Numbered from the stretch's first letter, positions 1-6,802 are shown. The stretch: DNA of 6,918 bases from Actinosomnolentus pattersoniae (SeqCode) (GCA_013817655.1 JACDCJ010000109.1:1-6918), one strand, 5' to 3'. Numbers and translations are program-made. Notes: generated by a model not told the origin, from the sequence alone.

Positions 1-809
1 CATCCTTGACGACTCGATACTCATTGACGGCCATACTGGCGGCGTGGCAGTAGTGCCAGTTGCTAATGGTGTCCCTGTATACGGCCCTCTGACTCCAGAT
101 CTTGTACGTGCCACATGAGTCGGGGCATTCTCTATATGACAGCACGAAATGATGGTCTGCTGCTCCCGTCAGCGCCCCTCCCCACCTTGCCGTCTCGCCC
201 TGGGGCCACCCATGGCTGAATCCCGTCGCGTGGCCGTCGCTGGGGCCAAACTGCTGATAGGCCCGGCCTTCTGTGGAGTTTCTGTACCAGAAGACGAAGC
301 CGGCGTTCGCGCTGGACCAGTTGACCTTGAGGCCGTATGTATCACAAATCTCACCGAAGCCACAAGGTTCGAGGAGGGGCCCGGAGCCCAATTCCGGTCA
401 CATCGGAGAAGCCGACGCCCGTTTCCCAGAAGAAATGATAATGAGGTTTGTGGGTGATAAAGTTGTTCTCCTCCCGGATGCCAGCCTCCGCCCACTTGTC
501 AAAGCTCACGTTGGCCAGCCGGGACGTACTTACCGTAGCTGGGGAAAGCTGCGGAACAGGACAGGCCTCATTCAAGTCCCTCCCCAATTGCTCGAAGTAG
601 TTGACAGAGCCATACGCCTGGGACATGGAAGGCTCGTAAACGAAGATCGCCTCCTCGTCGTAGCAGGCAGCCCAGGCCGGAGGCGTCCTGAAGAGAACCG
701 CAGACGCAACCAAGAAGATCAGCACAACTGATGCTGAGAGGCTAGGAGCCACGACCCATGTAGCGCCTGTGGTCCACCAAGCACGCCCAGGCACGTTCTC
801 GCGCTCCAT
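1..809 (-). pseudogene. Secreted cysteine-rich protein of unknown function, frameshifted, 3' end beyond the window
   Basis: I do not recognise the family. From ATG at 809 the protein has an N-terminal segment with a hydrophobic core at about residues 19-40 (VVAPSLSASVVLIFLVASAV) and a signal-peptidase-like AWA/AC site near residue 47, so export is likely. The frame ends at TGA 351-353 after 152 codons. In the +1 frame, codons from 397 down to 2 contain no stop and read like protein: CGFGEICDTYG, GFVFWYRN, YQQFGPSDG, DHHFVLSYRECPDSCGTYK, NWHYCH. Cysteines occur in both parts (CYDEE, EACPVP, then five more), as expected of a disulfide-bonded extracellular protein. The frame switch must fall between the TGA at 398-400 in the second frame and the TGA at 351-353 in the first. 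A GTG at 878 would extend the N-terminus by 23 residues, but 809 places the hydrophobic stretch better. True decay, assembly indel or recoding cannot be told apart here. Confidence 0.6.
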
Positions 810-815
810 CCTCCT
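810..815 (-). promoter_or_regulatory. AGGAGG directly abutting the ATG at 809
   Basis: The minus strand reads AGGAGGATG, a perfect Shine-Dalgarno core with no spacer before the ATG at 807-809. Normal spacing is about 5-9 nt, so it is either non-functional for this ATG or coincidental. It makes the start of the secreted-protein gene uncertain: the GTG at 878 and the GTG at 794 are alternatives, the latter 15 nt past the motif. Confidence 0.3.
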
Positions 816-900
816 AAGAATGGAAGCGTCGCCCCAAATCTGTGAATAGCTCGCTTTGTCGAGCGCACGCAGGCTCACTCCCGAATCACGGCGACCTGTC

Positions 901-923
901 GAAGACGCCTAGTGGCGTCCTTC
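901..923 (-). terminator. Candidate terminator hairpin after hflX
   Basis: The sequence forms a 9-bp stem with one bulged base and a 4-nt loop: GAAGACGCC-TAGT-GGCGTCCTTC on the plus strand. It lies 28 nt beyond the hflX stop and before the start of the secreted-protein gene. No T-tract follows on either strand, so it is not a canonical Rho-independent terminator. Terminators without a U-tract are reported in high-GC bacteria. It could also be an mRNA 3'-end stabiliser or a protein-binding inverted repeat. Confidence 0.4.
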
Positions 924-951
924 GCGAGCTCAAAGGAGGCCGGGCTCCGCC

Positions 952-2259
952 CTATGCGCGGCTCCGGCGCGCAACCGGGTGAACCAGGAAGTCGCGTACC
1001 AGGGCGAGCTCCCGCTCCCCCACCCGAGCAGCGACCGAGATTCCTTTCGGGCCGTTGGTCGCCTCGAGCACCTCGGACTCCCGGTAGAGCCGGGGAAGGA
1101 CCTCGGGCCGATCGTACGGGACCAGCAGTGTCACCTCGACGGCGGACATGGGAAGTCGTTCGGCAATCCGTTCCTTAAGGGTCCCCATGCCCTCGCCCGT
1201 GAGCCCCGAGACCGGGACGCCCCCGTCGAACCGGCGAAGCGTCCTCGCTCCCCGCACATCCTCGATCAGGTCCCACTTGTTGAGGGCGAGGACCTCGGGG
1301 AGGTGGCCTGCCCCGATCTCGGACAGCACCTGTCGCACCGCATCGACCTGTGCCTCCATGTCGACCGCCGATGCGTCGGCTACGTGGACGACGAGATCGG
1401 CGCGAGCCACTTCCTCGAGGGTCGACTTGAACGCCTCCACCAGCTCGTGCGGTAGCTTCCGCACGAACCCGACGGTGTCTGAGACCGTCGCCGTGCGGCC
1501 GCCCGGGAGCACCAGGCGCCGCGTAGTGGGATCGAGCGTGGCGAAGGGCTGATCCGCGACCAGGACGTCGGCGCCGGTCAGCTGGTTCATGAGCGTGGAC
1601 TTGCCCGAGTTCGTGTAGCCGGCGAGGGCTACCTGCGAGGTCCCGGACCGCTCACGCCGCGCTCGTTTCACCTGCCGCGTTCGCCCGAGGCGGACGATGT
1701 CGCGCCGCAGCTTCGAGATGCGTCGGCGGATGTGCTGTCGGTCCACCTCCAGCTTCGTCTCGCCCGGTCCTCGCGTCCCGATCCCGCCGCCGAGCCTGGA
1801 CATGGCCTCGCCCCACCCCCGCAATCGTGGGAGGAGATAGTTGAGCTGGGCGAGCTCCACCTGAGCCTTGCCCTCGCCGGAGCGGGCGTGGAGGGCGAAG
1901 ATGTCGAGGATGAGCGCAGCCCGGTCGAGGACCTTTACGCGAAGCGCTTGCTCGAGGTTCCGGAGCTGGCCCGGCGAGAGCTCGTCGTCAAGGATTACCG
2001 CCTCGGCGGAGAGAGAGTGAACGCTCGCGTGGATCTCCCCCAGCTTGCCCCGACCCACGAACGTGGCCGGATCCGGAGACGAGCGCTGCTGGACCACCCG
2101 AGCGATCGGGTCTGCTCCCGCCGCCCGGGCAAGCGATGCGAGCTCGTCCAGGTCCTCGTCGCTCGCATCCCGGGAAACGCCCACGAGGACGGCACGTTCA
2201 CGAACGCGCGGGCGCCACTTCGCTGAAAGGGGTGATTCCGAGCCCAGCCGGTCGGTCAC
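952..2259 (-). CDS. hflX: GTPase HflX
   Basis: HflX is a translational GTPase of the Obg-HflX superfamily that binds the large ribosomal subunit and splits stalled or stressed ribosomes. The 435-residue protein shows the full architecture. The N-terminal HflX domain covers about residues 20-150 and has FVGRGKLGEI and ILDDELSPGQLRNLE. The glycine-rich linker SRLGGGIGTRGPGETKLE is at 154-171. The G domain has G1 GYTNSGKS (214-221), the G2 region DQPFATLD (236-243), G3 DTVG (261-264), G4 NKWD (327-330) and G5 SGLTGEG (351-357). A short C-terminal domain follows. The GTG start has GGAG 8 nt upstream. The gene is separated from dapL by 145 nt containing a nested hairpin, so it may be read through from the operon or expressed separately. 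All catalytic motifs are present and the gene appears intact. Confidence 0.97.
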   Translation of the reverse strand: MTDRLGSESPLSAKWRPRVRERAVLVGVSRDASDEDLDELASLARAAGADPIARVVQQRSSPDPATFVGRGKLGEIHASVHSLSAEAVILDDELSPGQLRNLEQALRVKVLDRAALILDIFALHARSGEGKAQVELAQLNYLLPRLRGWGEAMSRLGGGIGTRGPGETKLEVDRQHIRRRISKLRRDIVRLGRTRQVKRARRERSGTSQVALAGYTNSGKSTLMNQLTGADVLVADQPFATLDPTTRRLVLPGGRTATVSDTVGFVRKLPHELVEAFKSTLEEVARADLVVHVADASAVDMEAQVDAVRQVLSEIGAGHLPEVLALNKWDLIEDVRGARTLRRFDGGVPVSGLTGEGMGTLKERIAERLPMSAVEVTLLVPYDRPEVLPRLYRESEVLEATNGPKGISVAARVGERELALVRDFLVHPVARRSRA

Positions 2260-2267
2260 GGGGTGAG

Positions 2268-2271
2268 CTCC
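2268..2271 (-). promoter_or_regulatory. Ribosome binding site of hflX
   Basis: GGAG on the minus strand, 8 nt before the GTG at 2259, supports that start codon for hflX. It lies just outside the intercistronic hairpin at 2281-2344. Confidence 0.5.
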
Positions 2272-2280
2272 GGCTCCACA

Positions 2281-2344
2281 GCAAGAGACGCCGGCGTCAC
2301 TCCGGGAAGCGCCCCTTTCCCCGGAGGACGGCCAGCGTCTCTGC
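2281..2344 (-). other. Nested hairpin in the dapL-hflX spacer
   Basis: The 145-nt spacer between dapL and hflX contains an imperfect inverted repeat spanning 64 nt. The outer arms are 2281-2291 (GCAAGAGACGC) and 2335-2344 (GCGTCTCTGC), with one bulged A. The middle arms are GGCGTC (2293-2298) with GAC/GCC (2327-2333, one bulged base). The inner arms are CTCCGGG (2300-2306) and CCCGGAG (2320-2326), perfect 7-bp complements. A separate 12-bp palindrome, GACGCCGGCGTC, sits at 2287-2298. In the transcript the structure ends just upstream of the hflX ribosome binding site. It has no U-tract. Possible roles are attenuation or termination between dapL and hflX, mRNA processing or stabilisation, or a regulatory 5' leader. 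Only the pairing is seen; the function is inference. Confidence 0.45.
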
Positions 2345-2404
2345 TGGCTGAATCGTTCCCGCGGACAGGGCCCCCAAACACGACTCCCGGTAAAGATCCG
2401 GCCG

Positions 2405-3559
2405 TCATCTCATCCTTCGACCGATCCGTTCCATGGCCTCCTCGAGGCGATCGTCCGAGACGGTGAGCGAGATCCGGATGTAGCCCTCCCCCCGATCGCC
2501 GTAGCCGGTGCCGGGCGCGACCACGACGGCGGCCTCGTTCAGGAGCTCGCCCGCGTACTCGGCCGAGGAGCGGCCCCCGGGGGTGGGAACCCACACGTAG
2601 ATCGAGCCGAGCGGCGGCTCTAGGGAAACTCCGAGGTCGCGGAACGCTGAGACCACGACGTCCCGGCGCTTCTGGTACACGGCCCGCATCGCCTCGGCGT
2701 GGTCCTGCGGTCCCGAAAGGGCGGCGACCGCCGCGTGCTGGACCGCATCGAAGATTCCCGAGTCGAGGTTCGTCTTGAGCGCGGAGAGGGCCGCGATCGC
2801 CTCCCGATTGCCTACCGCGTATCCGACTCGCCATCCAGTCATGTTGTATGTCTTCGAAAGGGAGCCGAACTCGATGGCGACCTCCCGGGCACCGGGGACC
2901 TGAAGAACGCTGGGAGCCACGTACCCGTCGAACGTGATCTCGGCGTATGCGGCGTCATGGCAGAGGAGCAGGTCGTGCTCGCGTGCGAACGCCACCGCGG
3001 AAGCGAAGAACTCGAGGTCCGCGACCGCGGCCGTGGGGTTGCTCGGGTAGTTGAGCCACAGCGCCCGCGCATCGAGCGATGGTCGGAGGTCCTGGAGGTT
3101 CGGGAGGAAGCCGCTCTCGGCCGTCAACGGCATCGGCACCGGGCGTCCGCCGGCGAGGACCGTGCTGGCGGCGTAGACGGGATATCCGGGATCCGGGACC
3201 AGGGCCTCGCCGGCCGCGTCGATGATGGCAAAGGACAGGTGCGCGAGTCCCTCCTTCGACCCGATCAGCGGCAGCACCTCGTGGTCGGCGTGGAGCTCGA
3301 CGCCGAATCGTTGCTGGTACCACACGGCGATGGCGTCGCGGAAGGCGGGGAGCCCGAAGTAGGAGGGGTACCGATGGGTCGCCGGATCGCCCGCCGCCCG
3401 GCGCAACGCCTCGACGACGTGGGAGGGGGTGGGCAGATCCGGGTCTCCCACACCGAGGGAGATCACGTCCGCCCCCTCGGCGCGCTTGGCGGCGACCTTG
3501 CGATCGAGTTCGGCGAAGAGGTACGGAGGCAGCTCTCGGATCCGCGCGGCCGCCCTCAC
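2405..3559 (-). CDS. dapL: LL-diaminopimelate aminotransferase (PLP-dependent)
   Basis: A fold-type I PLP aminotransferase of 384 residues that matches the DapL family along its whole length. DapL converts tetrahydrodipicolinate plus glutamate to LL-diaminopimelate in one step, replacing the succinylase or acetylase route. Seen: the N-terminal RIRELPPYLFAELD, ISLGVGDPDLPTPSHV (33-48), HRYPSYFGLPAFR (62-74), IGSKEGLAHL (99-108), PDPGYPVY (122-129), NYPSNPT (170-176, Asn174), D202 and Y205 for PLP contacts, and the Schiff-base lysine K236 in SLSKTYNMTGWRVGYAVGN. YIRISLT (360-366) contains R362, the likely substrate carboxylate binder. The frame is open upstream to 3832, but that stretch is arginine-rich and antisense-like within dapF. 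The GTG at 3559 fits the family start and overlaps the dapF stop as GTGA. No clear Shine-Dalgarno is seen, so translation is probably coupled to dapF. Another aminotransferase specificity is possible, but adjacency to dapF argues for DapL. Confidence 0.9.
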   Translation of the reverse strand: MRAAARIRELPPYLFAELDRKVAAKRAEGADVISLGVGDPDLPTPSHVVEALRRAAGDPATHRYPSYFGLPAFRDAIAVWYQQRFGVELHADHEVLPLIGSKEGLAHLSFAIIDAAGEALVPDPGYPVYAASTVLAGGRPVPMPLTAESGFLPNLQDLRPSLDARALWLNYPSNPTAAVADLEFFASAVAFAREHDLLLCHDAAYAEITFDGYVAPSVLQVPGAREVAIEFGSLSKTYNMTGWRVGYAVGNREAIAALSALKTNLDSGIFDAVQHAAVAALSGPQDHAEAMRAVYQKRRDVVVSAFRDLGVSLEPPLGSIYVWVPTPGGRSSAEYAGELLNEAAVVVAPGTGYGDRGEGYIRISLTVSDDRLEEAMERIGRRMR

Positions 3560-4467
3560 GAGGAGATGGCCGCGCCGGCGCCGGCCGCCGCACCGGCATC
3601 GGCCGAGGCGCCGGTGCCGGCGACCCACGAACCCGTCGTCTCGCCGTCGAAGACGTGAACCGCCGGGCCTGTCATGAGCACGTGGTCGTCTGGTCCCCAC
3701 CGGAGCCGCAGCAAGCCTCCGGGAAACTCGAGTTCTGCCGTTCGGCCCGTGAGCCCAGCGAGCGAGCACGCCACCAGGCTGGCGCAGGCGCCCGTTCCGC
3801 ACGCCATGGTCTCCCCCGATCCCCGCTCCCACACGCGCGCCAGGATCCTGGCGTCCCTCACCTGGACGAACTCCACGTTGGTGCGGTTCGGGAACAGCGG
3901 GAGATGCTCGATGATCGAACCGATGCGCGGGACGTCGAGCGCCCCGAGGTCGGTCTCGGCGCCGAGGAGGACGACGCAGTGAGGGTTACCCATCGAGACG
4001 GCGGTCGCCGTGAAGACACTGCCATCCGCTTCCAGGGTCTGTCCGACGAACATCCCGGTCGGATCCCCGCCCATGGGGATGGCCTTGCGCTCTAGCGTCG
4101 GCACGCCCATATCCACGGTCACGGCCCGAACGACCCCGTCCGCCGCTTCCAGGACGAGGTGCTTCGGCCCCGATCGTGTCTGCACGTGGAGCTCCGTGGC
4201 CGACGTGAAGCCCCGCTCGTACACCAGTTTCGCGAGGCACCGGATCCCGTTCCCGCACATCTCCGCGACCTCGCCGTTCGCGTTGTAGTAGTCCATGAAG
4301 AAGTCGGCGTCTCGCGCCCACACGATGCGGATGAGGCCGTCGGCGCCCACCCCGCGGCGCCGGTCGCACAAACTCGCGATCGTCGAGGAGTCGAGGGAGA
4401 GTCGGTCCTCCAGGTCCTCGACCATGACGAAGTCGTTGCCGCTTCCGTGGTACTTCGAGAACCGCAT
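3556..4467 (-). CDS. dapF: Diaminopimelate epimerase
   Basis: A cofactor-independent epimerase that converts LL- to meso-diaminopimelate, the lysine precursor and peptidoglycan crosslinking residue; cytoplasmic. The two catalytic cysteines are present: C71 in EMCGNGIRC and C223 in ETMACGTGAC. Other family signatures are the start MRFSKYHGSGNDFVMVE, RRRGVGADGL (37-45), YYNANGE (60-66), SMGNPHCV (158-165) and the C-terminal FPGG...MTGPAVHVFDG. The core ends near residue 276. A further 25 or so residues form an Ala/Gly-rich tail (283-303) beyond the usual family end. The ATG directly follows the miaA stop codon and has GGAGGG 6 nt upstream. The product of the downstream dapL is the substrate of this enzyme, so the pair catalyses consecutive steps and is translationally coupled. 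Confidence 0.97.
   Translation of the reverse strand: MRFSKYHGSGNDFVMVEDLEDRLSLDSSTIASLCDRRRGVGADGLIRIVWARDADFFMDYYNANGEVAEMCGNGIRCLAKLVYERGFTSATELHVQTRSGPKHLVLEAADGVVRAVTVDMGVPTLERKAIPMGGDPTGMFVGQTLEADGSVFTATAVSMGNPHCVVLLGAETDLGALDVPRIGSIIEHLPLFPNRTNVEFVQVRDARILARVWERGSGETMACGTGACASLVACSLAGLTGRTAELEFPGGLLRLRWGPDDHVLMTGPAVHVFDGETTGSWVAGTGASADAGAAAGAGAAISS
3574..3622 (-). repeat. GC-rich low-complexity tract encoding the dapF tail
   Basis: The 3' end of dapF is a run of GCC/GGC-type units, including the 12-bp palindrome GCCGGCGCCGGC at 3574-3585 and related GGCGCCGGTGCCGGC sequence near 3607-3621. It encodes the Ala/Gly tail. Such tracts are prone to slippage and could also fold in the mRNA just ahead of the dapL start. 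Confidence 0.5.
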
Positions 4468-5439
4468 CTACATCCCTCCGGTGCCGGAAAGGTAGTCGAT
4501 GAGCTCCGGCACCACGCCTGCGGCTCCGTCATCTCCCGCGCAGAACCAGCGGACCCGCGGGTCGCGGCGGAACCAGGCCATCTGCCGGCGGGCCAGGCCC
4601 TTCGTCCGCCTGATGATCCTGGCCGCCGCCTCGTCCTCGCCGATGCTTCCGGCGAGGCACTCGGCGGCTTCAGCGTACCCGATGGCCTGCGACGAGGTGA
4701 CGAAGCTCCCGAACCCTCGTTCACGCAGGAGCTTCGTCTCCGCGAGGAGGTCGGGCATCATCCCCCGAACACGTTCCTCGATGCGGCGGTGGTGGGCCGC
4801 CCGGGGGACCTCCACACCGGCCACGCGGATCGACGTTGGATAACGCTGCCATCCCGCCGCGAACGTGGAGAAGGCTCGGCCGGTGATCGCCGCCACCTCC
4901 AGTGCACGGATCGTCCGTCGAGCGTTCCCGGGCTCGATCCGGCCGGCGGCGTCGGGGTCGAAGGACTCCAGTCGTCGGTGCATCGCGCGTGGGCCCAGAA
5001 CCAGGGCCTCGGCCTCGAGAAGCTGCCGGGTGGGTGGCTCGGTGGCCGGGAAGACGAGCCCATCCGCCACCGATCGGAAGTAAAGACCGGATCCACCGAC
5101 GAGGAACGGGACTCGACTGCGGCTGGCGATGTCGGAGATCGAGCCCGTTGCCACCGACTGGAACGCCGTGACCGAGAACGCTTCATCGGGATCGACGAGG
5201 TCGAGCAGGTGATGCCGCACCTTCGAGCGGTCGGCCGCGGTCGGCTTGGCGGTCCCCACGTCCATCCCCCGGTACACCAGCATCGAGTCGACGCAGACGA
5301 TCTCGGCATCAAGCTGCTCGGCAATCGGCAGGGAAGCCTCGGTCTTTCCGCTCGCCGTCGCCCCGACCAGCGCGAGGAGAGGCGCGGGCCCTGGCACTTC
5401 GTCGCCGGACCGCCCGTTGCCGCCTCCCTCAGGCAGCAA
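4468..5439 (-). CDS. miaA: tRNA dimethylallyltransferase MiaA
   Basis: MiaA transfers an isopentenyl group from DMAPP to N6 of A37 in tRNAs that read UNN codons, giving i6A37, the substrate of MiaB. Seen: the P-loop GATASGKT (26-33), the catalytic-aspartate motif DSMLVYRGMDVGTAKPT (51-67), HHLLD (76-80), VGGSGLYFRSV (114-124), GNARRTIRALE (171-181) and the C-terminal TKGLARRQMAWFRRD (279-293). Length is 323 residues with the TTG start at 5439, which overlaps the end of miaB by 11 bp and has GGGAGGG 3 nt upstream. An alternative GTG at 5397 would give 309 residues, removes a Gly-rich non-conserved leader and is closer to the family norm. The gene sits between miaB and dapF without any spacer, so it is co-transcribed. 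All key motifs are present. Confidence 0.96.
   Translation of the reverse strand: MLPEGGGNGRSGDEVPGPAPLLALVGATASGKTEASLPIAEQLDAEIVCVDSMLVYRGMDVGTAKPTAADRSKVRHHLLDLVDPDEAFSVTAFQSVATGSISDIASRSRVPFLVGGSGLYFRSVADGLVFPATEPPTRQLLEAEALVLGPRAMHRRLESFDPDAAGRIEPGNARRTIRALEVAAITGRAFSTFAAGWQRYPTSIRVAGVEVPRAAHHRRIEERVRGMMPDLLAETKLLRERGFGSFVTSSQAIGYAEAAECLAGSIGEDEAAARIIRRTKGLARRQMAWFRRDPRVRWFCAGDDGAAGVVPELIDYLSGTGGM
4474..4479 (-). promoter_or_regulatory. Ribosome binding site of dapF
   Basis: GGAGGG on the minus strand, inside the last codons of miaA and 6 nt before the dapF ATG at 4467. It is the best Shine-Dalgarno in the window and fixes the dapF start. Confidence 0.75.
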
Positions 5440-6751
5440 CCACCCTCCCGGACAGGTGGTGAGGGGCCGAAGAGGTGATCCGAACCTGCGCCAACGTGCC
5501 GGGGGGGAGCCGCCCGGGCAGGTGGACCAGCTTGTTCGTCCGCGTTCTCGCGGCCACGTTGCCCTTCCGCCCCTCGCCCTCCACCACCACCTCGACCGTC
5601 CGCCCGACGTACTCGGCGTTTCGCTCCAGGGAAATCCGTTCCTGCAGGGCGAGGAGCCGCTCGAACCGCTGCTGGACCACGGGCTTCGGCACCTGGTCCG
5701 GATGCGAGGCGGCCGCGGTCCCGGGGCGCGGCGAGTACTGGAAGGTGAACGCGGCGTCGAAGCGGGCCTGCTCGGTAACCCGCAGGGTCTGCGCGAAGTC
5801 TTCCTCCGATTCGCCCGGGAAGCCCACGATGATGTCCGTGGTGACGCTCACCCCGGGGATGGCCCTCCGAATCCGTTCCAGCCAGTCCAGGTACCGGGCC
5901 GACCGGTAGGAACGCCGCATCAGGCGGAGAACGCGATCGGAACCCGATTGCAGTGGAAAGTGGATGTGCTCGCACACCGCCTCGCACTCGGCCATGGCCG
6001 CCACGACGTCGTCGGTGAAGTCGTGCGGGTGCGGGCTGATGAAGCGTACCCGCCGGATGCCTTCCACCTGGTTGACCGCGCGTAGGAGAGCCGCGAACCG
6101 AGGCTTCCTGCTCGAGCCCGGCACGGTGAGGTCGCGACCGTAGGTGTTCACGTTCTGCCCGAGGAGCGTCACTTCGATCACGCCTCGCTCGGCCAGGCCC
6201 TGGACCTCGGCCACGACGTCTCCCAGGCGCCGCGACCGCTGAGGCCCGCGAACGAGTGGAACGATGCAGAACGTGCATCGGTTGTCGCAGCCCACACTCA
6301 CGGAGACCCAGGCGGAGTGACGTGACCTGCGCCGAGCAGGCAGCGCGCTGGGGAAGACCTCGGTGTACTCTCGAACGTCCATCTGGGGGCCCTCGCGCTC
6401 CGCCGACCTGATCAACTCGATCAGCCCCGGCAACGCCGAGGTCCCCACCACTACATCGACCCAGGGCGCCCGCTCCTGGATGCGTCCGCGATCTTTCTGG
6501 GCGAGGCATCCGGCAACGACGATCCTCAGGCGAGGATTCTCGTCCTTGAGCGGCTTCAGATGGCCCAGCTCGCCGTAGAGCCGATTGTCCGCATTCTCAC
6601 GTACGGCGCAGGTGTTGAGCACCACCACCTCGGCGTCCGAGGCGCGCTCCGCCGACGCGTATCCCTCGCCCTCGAGGACTCCGGCGATCCGCTCGGAGTC
6701 GTGCTCGTTCATCTGACATCCGAAGGTGCGGAGCAGATATCGACCGGTCAC
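5429..6751 (-). CDS. miaB: tRNA (N6-isopentenyladenosine(37)-C2)-methylthiotransferase MiaB
   Basis: A radical-SAM methylthiotransferase that converts i6A37 to ms2i6A37 in tRNA using two [4Fe-4S] clusters. The 440-residue protein has the N-terminal MTTase domain with the three auxiliary-cluster cysteines: C12 (TFGCQMNEHDSE), C48 (NTCAVREN) and C82 (AGCLAQ). The radical-SAM CxxxCxxC motif is C155, C159 and C162 (VGCDNRCTFCIVP). LLGQNVNTYG (196-205), HFPLQSGSDRVLRLMRR (264-280) and DIIVGFPGE (306-314) follow, then a C-terminal TRAM domain at about 376-438. The FGCQMN and QNVNTYG motifs favour MiaB over RimO or MtaB. The GTG start at 6751 matches the family N-terminus, but no convincing Shine-Dalgarno is seen. 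rny ends 51 nt upstream, and miaA, which makes the substrate, overlaps downstream. Confidence 0.98.
   Translation of the reverse strand: MTGRYLLRTFGCQMNEHDSERIAGVLEGEGYASAERASDAEVVVLNTCAVRENADNRLYGELGHLKPLKDENPRLRIVVAGCLAQKDRGRIQERAPWVDVVVGTSALPGLIELIRSAEREGPQMDVREYTEVFPSALPARRRSRHSAWVSVSVGCDNRCTFCIVPLVRGPQRSRRLGDVVAEVQGLAERGVIEVTLLGQNVNTYGRDLTVPGSSRKPRFAALLRAVNQVEGIRRVRFISPHPHDFTDDVVAAMAECEAVCEHIHFPLQSGSDRVLRLMRRSYRSARYLDWLERIRRAIPGVSVTTDIIVGFPGESEEDFAQTLRVTEQARFDAAFTFQYSPRPGTAAASHPDQVPKPVVQQRFERLLALQERISLERNAEYVGRTVEVVVEGEGRKGNVAARTRTNKLVHLPGRLPPGTLAQVRITSSAPHHLSGRVVAA
5443..5449 (-). promoter_or_regulatory. Possible ribosome binding site for the miaA TTG start
   Basis: GGGAGGG on the minus strand within the last codons of miaB, 3 nt before the TTG at 5439. 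Spacing is short. It supports the TTG over the GTG at 5397, which has no comparable motif at normal distance. Confidence 0.35.
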
Positions 6752-6802
6752 ACGAGCGAATCTACCAGGCGGTCTTCTCCGCTCCGGGCGGGCGCGCCGG
6801 CG

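Noticed and set aside
169..495. Minus-strand frame of 108 codons overlapping the secreted-protein gene
   Set aside because: It is low-complexity and Arg/Pro-rich. The two other frames on this strand give a coherent exported protein.
820..880. Promoter for the secreted-protein gene (TCGACA near 856-861)
   Set aside because: Only a partial -35 match was seen, and no credible -10 at 16-18 nt, so no promoter is called.
2256..2834. Minus-strand frame running from within dapL through the spacer to the hflX start
   Set aside because: Over dapL it is a shadow frame, and in the spacer it has no protein-like features. dapL is intact to its own stop.
2699..3658. Plus-strand open frame of 319 codons opposite dapL
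   Set aside because: It is a charged, repetitive product antisense to dapL with no domain signature.
3560..3832. Upstream extension of dapL to 3832
   Set aside because: The extra 91 residues are Arg/Gly-rich and lie wholly inside dapF in another frame. The family N-terminus begins at the GTG at 3559.
4159..5478. Plus-strand open frame of 439 codons opposite dapF and miaA
   Set aside because: It is antisense to two well-supported genes, has no recognisable motif, and is typical of long spurious frames at high GC.
4758..6509. Long minus-strand open frame of 583 codons across miaB and miaA
   Set aside because: It is Arg/Pro/Gly-rich shadow coding in another frame. miaB and miaA both have complete catalytic motifs in their own frames.
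6752..6802. Terminator or promoter between rny and miaB
   Set aside because: The 51-nt spacer is GC-rich with short self-complementary pieces but no convincing stem-loop or promoter boxes. Read-through is the simpler reading.
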